NCBI GenBank assembly: GCA_023213315.1
Contig: JAKCPI010014092.1
Coordinates: forward strand, 1 to 64,000
Source: Euborellia annulipes
Taxonomy: Eukaryota > Arthropoda > Insecta > Dermaptera > Anisolabididae
Direction of reading: 5' to 3'
Length of the DNA stretch: 64,000 bases
Positions within the stretch are counted from its first letter, which is position 1. Each line of letters begins with the position of its first letter. A program made the translations under genes and the position numbers. Shown one piece after another: positions 21,789 to 34,000 of the stretch. Below the pieces are notes generated by a model. The model saw only the letters and a program-made list of their open reading frames with translations. It was not told the DNA's origin and did not search any database.

Positions 21789-24700
21789 GTATTATTTAGA
21801 CTAGGCCTACCAATATTATTTATTTAAGTATTATTTATTATAATCCAATTAGAAAATTATAAATAATATCTCTTTATAATTTTCAAACATAAGCATGAAA
21901 TCTAATAAGAAAAGAACATAATCGAAATTTTAAAACGAAGAGATCGATAGCTGAGTGATGTTTGTATGATAAGAGAGGGCAGCCAGCAAATAATAAAAAA
22001 TTAATTCTTCTCTTTTCGTATCCTTGGTCATTGCTCGAGTTCTGCTCACTTCAAAATACGATGCAGCCTCGTTATAGAAGTTATTTTGTACATAACTGTT
22101 AATTTTTTATTGTTAACCAGTATACAAATTTGTCAATTTTTGTATTCACTAGTATTGTTGTTACAATACATCGTCCTGAAAATGGGAGCGATACGTTCCC
22201 TAAACGTCGACCAAAATAATTAGTTTTTTATTATTTGCTGGCCTACTGCCCTCTCTTACCCTAGAATCTTAATTTTGTTGGAAAAAGACGAAATGCATTT
22301 TTTATGAATTTCGTATAACACCTTCCGGAACACATCTGGGCTCCGCTCCGCTCGCGAGCACCGTCTTCGTTAGATTAGTACGGGGTTTTGAGCTGGGCGC
22401 GAGCGGCTCGCAAGTGGAGCGCTGGGGTCCATCTCCTGTCGAGTTTTTCGACAAAATCGGCCCTAAAATAATAGTACTTTAATGAGGTACTTTTTCAGTT
22501 GTTTTTTTTTTTTTTCAAAATTCTCTCTAACGATTTTGATTGAGGTAAGATGTGTCCTGTACGTTCAGATTTTTTTTTACCCGGCTTTGAAAAAATATGG
22601 TAACCCCACCTAAAGCCTTTATAAGTCCTCTCTATTTACGAAGGATCGGGTTAAAAAAAAATATAATTTTATATTATTATTATTGGTTAATATAGGGTGC
22701 TTCAGCTGCCAGAGCCATTTGCGCCCATAATTTTATATTAAAATAAAATATTTTTATATAAATAATCAAAATAAAATAGACACACAGACAACAGAAAAAT
22801 TTAAAACCTTTAATTTCCTGCAGTGATTTTTTTTTTATGTTTTATTTATGTTCGTCAAAATGAATAATTTCAACTAACATAGGACGAGCAACGAACACGT
22901 TATATACCTACAAAAAATAATTATATTATTTTTATTGTCTTAATTAATAATAATTAGCACCGCTTTTTTTTCAATTTGTTTCTAGACCGATTTTAGTGGA
23001 CGAGTTGTTAACAACGATCACTTTCTTTATTGGGGAGAAGTAACAAAATCATCAGAAGAAGGAATCGATTTTCTTTTTCAAGTAATAGAACAAACAGAAT
23101 TCATAGATGATGCATCTTTTCAACCATTTAAAGGTTTGACCTTTTTTTTTAATTGAATAATATTTTCTTTTATATTTGATTTTTTTTTTTTTTTATTAGG
23201 AGGCAAAATGGAACCATATATTAAAAGATGCGCCGCAACAAAGCTGACATCTGCTGAAAAATTAATGTATATTTGTAAAAACCAATTAGGTATTTATTTA
23301 TTTTTTTAATTTCATAATTTTTTGAGATTCTAGTAAATACATAAAAAAAAGAAATGCTCAAAATTTAAACGTTTCGGACATCTATACACATAAAAATATA
23401 TCCCCTAAGCTGATTGCGAAATAATAATAAATACATTAGCTTGTAAAACTCTCCACCTTACAACTATAGCGGAAAATTTTTACTTTCTATATCCCTACAT
23501 CCTTTCATTATATTTAGTCGCTAAAATCTTTTTATGAATATTTTTAGGTATAGAAAAAGAATATGAACAAAAAATGCTTGCAGATGGCAAAATCAATATT
23601 GATGGATTTTTATGTGTTTTTGATGTAAGCATGGTTCCAGGAAGAACAATAGAAAAACAAGTAGATATTGTTGCTAATATGTTAAATAATTTGATAAAAA
23701 CAAAAAAACCAGTTGTATTAGTTACAACAAAAAATGACGATGCCAACGAAACATACGTGAAAGAAGCTGAACGTCTTGTAAATCGTCGAGAATACAAGGG
23801 CGCTATTCTTCTTGTAGAAACTTCAGCTCATGAAAATATTAACGTGGATTTAGCATTTGTCGTTTTAGCACAACTTGTTGACAGATCACGAGGACGAGCT
23901 AAAATTATTCCTTTTGTAGAGGCAGCTAGAATGCGAAAGGAAGTTTTAGAGCATGCTACTGAATCATTCCAACGTCTAATTCGAAATCAAGTAAATTTAT
24001 TTTTTTATTTATGATGTTTGTGAAATAAATCTGGAAAATTATTCAGAGCCTATAGCTAGGAGTCATGGGTTCAATTACCAGGGGCCATTCATGGTTCGAC
24101 CGCCACCAAAACCTCATCGACTCATACTCTCAAACGAACGAGACATATATTGAATAAATTCCTAATTCAATTAAAAATGTTCCAAGAGTTTGAATATATA
24201 ATAATGTCGTTGATTGTAAGAGGGTTCTTAAATCTCCTCGTTGGCTGGATTTATTCCTCAATCTTTTTAAAATCACTCACTTCAATTACTTAATTTCTTT
24301 ATTTTTTCATATTAATATTTTTCAAGGTAACTGATTATCGTGCGCTTTGGAGTTATACATCCAAAAAACTTGCTCAACACGACGAATTCAATCATTTCGT
24401 TGAAATTTTTGGCTTGGATGCCTCACAGCGTTTATTTCGTCGGCATGTTAAAAAATTAAAAGATGAACATTTAGCATCTAAAATTCAAGGATTTATGGAT
24501 TTGTTACCTGAAGTGCTTCATGAAATGGTGCCTGATTTATCATCACTTCGTGATAGGTAATGAAATATTATTAATTTAAATGTGGTTCCCAACTCGTTTG
24601 AAAGTAATAATTTTAAAATGTCTATTTACAGAGATTGGCCTACAGTTCAGCAGCATATTAAAGAACATCCTGATTTTAGTCAATATTTTTTTGAATGTCC

Positions 24701-27659
24701 TGATGATATTCCATGGACTGAATATGACTTTAATGAAATTAATGAAACTCGCATTCCATACGCTGTCTTAGATACTAGTGAAGCCGAAACAGTTTATAAA
24801 AATCATGTTAACGCCCTTCAACAAGAACAGAAACGATTAGAGTAAGTATAAAATAATTATTTTAATAAATTATTGAATAAATATTCGAATAAAAAATAAT
24901 CTCCTGAAATTTTTTTTCCCAATCACTACTCACTCACTACAGATTACCTAAAAGGTTAGTTTTTAACATTCATCCTTACTAACTGAGGAAAGGAATTTAC
25001 AAAAGAATTTTGATTTATATGTTAAATTTATGTTATAGATGGAAAAAACAATTTAAACAACTACTACAAGATACCGGATATGTGACTCCTGGTAAACTTT
25101 TGACTGAAGTTCGCGTTCTATTTATGGGCCGTGAATGCTTTGAAGCTTTAACAGAACAAGATTGTCAGATAATATATGACCAACACCAAAAAGAAATTGT
25201 CGAAAAGGCAAAACATAATTTTCAAGAACTTTTACTTGAGCATGCTGATCTATTTTATCATTTTAAAAGTATTGCTCCTACTGGGACTATAACACAAGAT
25301 GATATTAAAGAGATTACCGATGCGCTTCAAGACGATTTTCGTTACAAAGCTCTTGATCGTCTAGATCAAGATCGCAAATTAATGCTCTTCCAGCATCTCG
25401 GCTTTGTTCATTGTCCTATTCGGGAACATTGCCCGGCTTTTCCCAACTGTATGGACGCTTTGATAGAACGAATTCTTGGCACCAAGGCTCATAGGTACAG
25501 TGATTCTCTTCTCACCTTTTTAAAGAATTATTTTTTTCTTTGTTACTTTCAAACACTATTCTTTCAGACCATCCTCATGGAACCATAGTAGTCAATGGAG
25601 ATTAAACTCAGACAATAACCAATTAAATTTAGTTATACTTGGAATAAATGGATTAGCAGAAGAATTAGCTCGTGAAATACATGTAATTATTAAAAAAGAA
25701 AATAAATTTATTTATTTATTACTTTTTTTTCTAAGAATTAATTAAAAATTTTTCTTTCAGGTACAATGTGATGATGATGAATATGAAATTGATGGTCATC
25801 TCTATAGCTTAGATTACAGAATCATTAATGGGGATGTCAGTTTACCCCAAAATTCCTTCAAGACTTCCAAATTTTTACCAAATGGTTGGTATTTTCAACT
25901 TATCTTTTTTTTTAAACCTTGATTTAATTTTTAACTTTTCATTTCAGGCTGTTTTTGTGTATATTCCAATCCAGATTCTTTTGAATATGTTAGAGAAAGT
26001 GTAGAAAAGACATTATTATCAAATTTAGAACAAGACGATCGTCTCCCATTCCAAGGTTTACCTATCGTGATACTTTTTATGGCTGATCCGTCTTTAGATG
26101 AAAAAGAATTACTTCGCTTGAGAGAAGAAGGGCAGAGCCTTGCAGATAGGTAAACAAATTACCTTATATATTTTGTTCAAAATAAAAATTAAGAATTTAT
26201 TAACTTTTATCTAAAATATGATTAGAGGGTTGTTCTCAGGATATTCCGAGAATTTCTTATCATTTGTTTTTCCCGATTCTCGAGAAAAAATTAGATTTTT
26301 CTTGAATTACTGGAAAATTAAAAAAAAAATTTATTTCATATATAAAAAATATTTAAAAGTAGAAGGATGAATAGTCGACCGAAATGTCGCTGTGGGTTTG
26401 AATGCAATAAAGAAATAATAATGCTTGGCCTTTTTATTCATCCTTCTATATATTGATTCAGCTATTTATCTCGCTTACATAAAATATTTAAATCTTGAAT
26501 TACACTACTCGGCATGAAAAAAAGCCCCGAGATAATTCCTTCAGAATCTTAACTAAAATGACCTCCTGAATCCAAATATGACCTCCGTTTTCCCCCACCA
26601 AGTACCGTTTTCGGGGGAGAACCCCCTACTTATTTTCACCCCTTTTCGTTAATATTAGGACCATGAATTAAATTTGGAGGGATGAAAAAGAATATTTTGG
26701 CCTTAACATTTCTTCAGAAGGTTTAGAGAGGAGAAATGTCCTAAAACATGAATATTTGGTTCCAAGAGGGGATTTGGGGTAGAATTTTGTTCCTTAAATT
26801 GCAAAAAATCATTAAAATTGATCGATTTTTTCTGTTATTTTCACAATTTTTTCACTGATCTACATATTCCAGCTAACAGACCTCCCTCACCCTTGCTTTA
26901 ACATCCCTCAACAAAATATATATATATGTATATGATAAAGCGGGTGAAGCGTAGGCGATTCCGAAGCCTCGCAAGAGGATGGAAGATTCACAGCTCCACG
27001 GTGCACAGTCGGTCTAATTGGCAAATATGCGACTATAACTTTCTTTTTTTTTTTGGCTGATCTTTACAAATTTAAAGTTACATATACAGATTCTTCTATG
27101 TCCTTCAATTTTTTCATATTTTATCTAAAGGAGTAGAAATTACTCCTTGTCAAAGTTTGAAAAAAATTATGATCTATGAAATATTAAGTAACACTTTTGT
27201 TAATAAATCAGAAAAAAATATGAGATTTACAAAAACCATATTTATTTACAGAAAAATATTACATGGGGTGAACTACGCTTTCTTTTTATTAAACAAAAAT
27301 GAGCGAGTTAGAAAAGTGATGCAAATGCAAATGAATGAAAATCAATTTTTCACCTCGGATTAACCGGCCAAACGGGAATCCGGCCAGGGTCCCTGCCCGA
27401 CTGGTCCAGTTAAGAGAGGTTTTACTGTACCTTGTAAATTTCTAATTAATTTTATTTTTTTTACCTTATATAAGAGATAGTTGCAATATTTTTGAAAAAA
27501 ATAAACACCATTTTTGTAATATCCATTCATTAGAATAATGCTTGTATTTTTCAAAAAAAATAAATAAATAAAATAAAAATTTGGGCTGTGCAGGGTGGAG
27601 CTGTGAATCTTCCATCCTCTTGCGAGTTATTCGGAATCCCTCACGTTTCACCCACTTTA

Positions 27660-27702
<43 letters not shown>

Positions 27703-28036
27703 TGTTGAGGGATGTTTAAGGAAGGGTGAGGAGGGGTGTGTTAGCTGTAATATGTAAATCAGTGAAAAAATTGCGAAAAACACAAAAAAATCAATTTTTT
27801 TGCAATTTAAGAGATAAAATCCTCCCCCCCCCCCCAAATGTTCATGTTTTTGAACTTTTCACCTCTCTAGACCTTCTGAAGAAATGTTAAGGCCAAAATA
27901 TTTTCTTTCATCCCTCCAAATTGTATATTCAATGATTATCAATTTATATTCATCTTCCGTCCACCATTATTTAAGATCTGTTTTTCGTTCCTTGTTTGTA
28001 TATCGTTTAGAAAGGAATACATTCATTTTATTTTTG

Positions 28037-28074
<38 letters not shown>

Positions 28075-31000
28075 TCGCTTACGGTCATTATTGGCAATTT
28101 GTGAAGTGGCTGTTGTATTTCAACAATAGATGAGGGAGCAGGCAGCCAGGAAGTAAGCCTCTACGAAATGAAACTCAAGAATGGAGACAATTTCGGTTCC
28201 ATTACTCTTGAGTTTCATTTCGTAGAGGCTTACCTCCTGATTGCCCGCTCCCTCACCTATGAAGACCATTATCTTAATCAACTTCTTTTTTTTTATATTT
28301 TTCAGTTTACAATGTCCTTTCTTAGACGTTCCATTTGATGAACTCGGTAGTGCCGGAAGCGGCGGGAGTAGTGGTGGTGGCGGTAGCGGTATTGGAGGAT
28401 TCGGTCAACGGTTCAATGCAAATTTAGTTGCTGACGCACTTCGTCAATTGCTCCAAAGCATTCATCATCGAGCTGGCTTTTTAAATGTCTATCAATCTGT
28501 TGTTGAATGTAGTGAACCTGATATAAGGTAAATTTTATTACGAAATTTAAATTTGGACAAAAAAATACAAAATTACCTTTACTAAATTAATATACAATTC
28601 CTTACATCACTAATTTTTGAAAATCAAAATTGAATGATTATTATAACTATAATCTATGATAAGACTAATCAAAAATATAGTATTTATTTATTATTATAAT
28701 TTATTTGATTGCAAAAAGGCTGCCGCTTCGCAGGTAAAATAATGGCCTGCTTCGAGCCCCGGTGCATTAATGCCATTTTAATAAATGATGTTATTATGTT
28801 TAAATATTATTAGAATAATTAAAACATTATTATTTCTCTATTCTAGAATCATCATGTGTATGTTTTGTGGAGATCCATATTCCGCCGAAAATATTTTGGC
28901 TCCATTACTAAGTCATCAATGCTGCTTCATGAGTGGAGAGCGCAGCATTATCTTAGAAACTTTCCTTGGAGATTCCAAACGAAAAGTTGAAGTAATCATC
29001 TCCTCATTCCATGGAGCGAATGCATTTCGCGAAGAACTCGTCCATGGCTTTATACTTGTTTATTCAACCAAAAGAAAAGCTTCACTTGCTACCCTTAAGT
29101 GAGTATTTTTTTCTCTTATATGTGAAATATCTAGTGAGAAAGAATTGCGATTCAATGTCGGGTAATCCGAAGTTAACCAGAAAATGTTTCCCTAGGAGAC
29201 TAACGAATTAAAAAAAAAAACTTTTTTTTTAGTGCATTTTCTATGAACATTCCTAATTTGCCTATTCAAATATTGGCTGTGACTGATATGGGTGGAGCAA
29301 ATGCCTTCTTTAGCAGCGAATTAAGTCATGTACTTATAACTGAGGGAAACGCGACGGCGGATAGACTCCAAGCTCATTTTATGACATCCTCTGCTTCTTG
29401 CCAACAAAAGAGTATTTATTAATATTATTATTTATAAACCTACAAATAATCTTTGGCCCACTCAATCATTCATTAATATAATATTTGTTTTCAGCTGCTT
29501 TTTACACGCCCTTCTTCAAAGAGGTTTGGGAAAAGAAGCCTGAAATAGAGCAAGCCTTTCATATGGAAGAGCCAATTAACGTCAATGACTCTGAAGATGG
29601 AACTCTTGGACATGGCGGTGGACATCCGCTTCCTCCACCACGCCATGAAAGCTATCATATCAAATCAGGATCTATTGAAGGGTTTGAAATTTTTTTTCCT
29701 GTTTTTTTTTTTTTTTTTTTTTTTATTGATGGTAACCCCTTTAGTTGAAATAAATTTTTATATATTACTATTCATTACACGTCTTGTCTCAGTTTTATCA
29801 CACTCAGTCTTATCTCAATTTTCAAATAAATTTTCAATCTCAGTTATGCCATTCATGCTTGCACTTTCCAACGATTTGTAGAAGTTTCATTGAAAGTCAC
29901 ATATTTTATTATTATTTCTTATCATCATTACTATATATAAGCGCTAGCCACTGACCTCCTGTCCCTGTATGTATGTGCCTGTTCTCTCGCTGATTGGCCA
30001 GAATTACAGGAAGTGGAGTTACAGAGGGAAATTTAAATCTTTAAATATAGATGCGTGGAATGGAGTCAGCCAGGAAAATAAAAACAAATTTATTCTGTCG
30101 ACGTTTCGAGCGCCCGTCGCTCTCTTGCACGCGACAGTCTAAGTGTCAAATGTTACAGATGGTAGTGACTAGATAGTCAGTTGAAATCTGTAACATTTGA
30201 CGCTCGAAACGTCGACAGAATAAATTTGTTTTTTATTTTCCCTGCTGACTCCATTCCACGCATCTATATTTAATACTCACAGCCAGTATAATAATTATTT
30301 ATTAAATCTTTAAGTCAGAGAGGGAAATTTAAAACTTTAAGTCTGAGGGAAATTTAAAATTTTTAGAAATCAGAGTTCTTTAAATCTCGAGAAATTAATT
30401 TTTCCGGCTTTTCTAATTTTGAAAAAACAAAATTCACAATTTCTAGATAAATTTCAATTTTTTTATAGATATCTAATAATTTAAATGTTGAATTTCAGAA
30501 GCGGTTCGGAAATATATGAGAGATTGCCAACGGATGCTTCCTTAGTGGATGATGGGAACGAGCCGCTATCGCCGTGTGGCTTTCCTGACGAAAGACTTGG
30601 GACGCCAAGTGACGATAGTGATATCTACTCCCATGTGGACATGTACCATCAAGAAGGTAGCTCTGAAGCTGGACTTCTTAAACCGACTGATCTCAAAGCA
30701 GGATCTAAAATTCTCCAAGGTGAGTTTAGCATTCTAAAAGGCTTTAAATAAAATGATAAAGTTTTATTATTATTATTTCTTCTCTTGCTTTTGGAAGATT
30801 CATTAAATATAGTTTTCATTTAATTAGCTACAACTCCTCGACAGGAATAATTAAAAGAATACTTAAAAGTTTTTAATTGTATATATACTTTTTATGCCAT
30901 ATTTCTTCTTATTTTACTATTTTTTCTTAATATGAAATAAATAATTATTTTATCCTCTTAATCTATTTTTATACTATTAATTAATATAATTTATCTATGT

Positions 31001-34000
31001 AATATCAATACTTAATTACTTAAATTTATATTAAATGAGAGAATTTTAAAAATGTATTTCATTTATATCTCGATTTAAAAAAATTAAATTGTGTTTAATT
31101 TAAAAATGATAAATTGTGGATTTTTACATTAGGTGAATTAATTTAGTCTTATGTTTTTTTTTATGATTTATATATATATATATATATATATTAGAGAGAG
31201 AACCGATTAAAAGTGGTCCTTTTGATGTATGTATAATAATTAGGTAATTTTTAAAATTCTAATACTGAATTGTTAATATATAAAATATAAATTTATTCTT
31301 TTGTCTAGACCAGGACTTATTAAAGTAGTGGGCCGCGCTGCCAGAGTTGGCATAAAATTTCCCCAGGTGTGCAAAACCCACTGTTTTTTTTTTGGGTTTT
31401 CAATTAAAAAAACCTACTGTTATTTGGGTTTTATCGGGTTTTTTACTTTTCCTTACTTAGATATGAAATATATATCATCATTATCATCATTACTATATAA
31501 AACGCTAGCCACTGACTTCCTGTTTCTGTTTGTTTGTGCCTGTTTTTTCGCTGATTGGCCAGATTTACAGGAAATGGAGTTAGGGAGGGAAATTTAAAAC
31601 TTTAAAATTTTGTAATTGCAAAATTTCTAAACAGTGAGCCGAAGGCGAGCAAGGGGGTCTAGGGGACGTAGCCCCCTGGCAAATGGTTGCCACTTGTATA
31701 TATATATTAGATGTCGAGATGATTTTGACGGAAATACACGTTTTGTGGTGCCCTGAGTCCAAAAAAGTGGGTCTCCCAAATTGGCCTGTCTGTCTGTGAA
31801 CAAAACATCCCCCCCCCCCCCCAAGGGTTGAAAATAAGCTTTTGATCAAAATTTTCAAACAAAAAGTACTAGTACTTTACTGATGTACTCAGTTTTTTTC
31901 GATTTTCTCAAAAATCGCTCCAAAGATTTTGATTAAAATTCATAAATCAACTATTTTTTAGTTGCTCTTTAAAACGTATATTCTCATTTTGCTTATATTT
32001 CAAGGTTTTTTTTTTTTTTTTTTTTTGGCAAAAAAATTGAAAATATAAGTGACTAGAGCAGAAAAGATAAATCACACCTAACTTAAAGAAACGAAAAAAC
32101 CCCGGGTTTTTTTTCCAACACTGGCCACGGCCTCCTAGGGGGCCATGGAATGCTAACAATTTTGCGCAAAAATCACTTGTTTCGGAGTTTGAAGGCATTA
32201 TTTCGCCGAAACAAGTGATTTTTGCGCAAACTTGTTAGCCTCTATACGCTCTGAAATAAAGAAAAAAATATATATGAAAAATGTTGATAATAGAAGTGGC
32301 TGTTCAGCAATTAGAATGTTGAAGGAAGAGAGGATGTCAGCCAAAAAAGGAGCCTCTATCGAATAAAAATCTCCAATCAGAAAACGTTATATATGAAAAA
32401 TTATATTTGCCATCTTTTATTAAACCAAGAATTTATCTACCTAGTGCATGAGATTTTATTTTTTTAACTAATCTGAATTTAAAAAAAATAGGGGGGGGGG
32501 GCGTGAAATATTGACATGGTTTCCAAGGGGGCCTCGACTTCAAAAAGTTAAACTTTTCCAAGACGCGGCTCACTTGGAACCAAATCAATATCTCACTGTT
32601 CCGCTATTTTTTTTTTTTTTTTAATTCAGACAATTTTAAATACAATTATATTTTCTAAATTTTATAATTATAATACAATTGTTTAAACTTATTTGACAAT
32701 AATAATTTATTTGTTACATTTGCGACTCTTGGCGGCCCCCCTGCGGGTAATTCATGGCCCCCTAGGGGCCGCGGCTCACTACTTTGAGAAGCACTGGTCT
32801 AGTTCAGGGGTGGCCAACCCGCCGGCCGCTTGCAGCCATCCTTGAACATTTTTGCGGCTCGCTAGATTCATCACACTTTTACAAAATATATTTATTTTAT
32901 TTTTTTCACCCCAGAAAAATGTCTCTAGTGGGTCTAAATCTAATATTGAAATATACCTGTATAATTTTATATGCGGCCCGCCGAGTTATGATGCATTTAA
33001 GTGGCCCGCAAAACCATATGGATTGGTCACCCCTGCTCTAGACGATCAATTTCAGTTTGGGTACCATAATCAAGTCTGCGTTATTTAGTTAAATAAATAT
33101 CTTAATGGTATCTCCCTACAAACTAAAAAACGCGGATCTAATGATGCTAGACAATCCAAAATCGATCTGATCATCCGAAGAATGAGAATAAACTTATATT
33201 TTACATTTGTTGTTTTTGTTTTCATCTCATTCAATATACAAAGACAACATAAAGCCCTCTTAAATTAGCAATTTTAAAACTCTGTATTTCTGTCACTCTC
33301 TCAATAATGTAAACAATTTTGAAATTCTTCCTTTTCATTCTTATTTTCTCTATTAGATTTTAACTCAGAACCATTTTGATGAATAATTTATTCTAAAGTA
33401 TATTCATCAATCTCTAATACTTCTATCGCAATTTTTTTATATTCTTCTTTCTTTCTTCTTTTGGAAATTCAAGAATTTTTTAAATTTATTTAACTGGGCA
33501 ACAGTGATTTTGTTGACTGAGAATTTGAAGCTATTTCTGGGTATTTGGGTTGGGCTGAAAAGCTCCAAAAATGCCATCAGTTTTGCCCCATCACGTCAGA
33601 TTTTAGAGCTATAGAGAAAACAAAATTTTACTAGAAAATGGGCTCTAAAGCGGCTCTAATTTTATATTACCTGGATTTTTTTAAGGCGACACCCTTTAAA
33701 AATATGCAGATAGTTATAATACATATAAATTTTAAGTTTCATCCCAATCGGAGGTCATTTAGACGTGCCACAAACGGCTAAAAGTTTAGAAAAATCGAAT
33801 TTTTTCAGTTTTTTTTTTTTTACTTTGGTCACCCCTAATACAGTTTTAGGTATCCCTAAATGAAAAAAAACATATATTTACGATATTCTATAATTCTTTG
33901 GCTTTCTAAAAATCATTCATTCGTAAAAATCTGTTAATTACACTAGTCGACAAAAATGAACTTTTTTTTCTTTCACAAGAATGAAGATATGAAATTCTAG

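Larger units (their letters stand above)
26665..27925. repeat. 1.26 kb foldback element in intron 11
   Basis: The left arm (about 26665-27020) and right arm (about 27590-27925) are inverted copies: ggccttaacatttcttcaga pairs with tctgaagaaatgttaaggcc, and cttgcgag with ctcgcaag. A (TA)n tract interrupts the right arm at 27661-27701. The middle holds a pogo-like end at 27360-27430. It contains no convincing gene. Confidence 0.7.
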
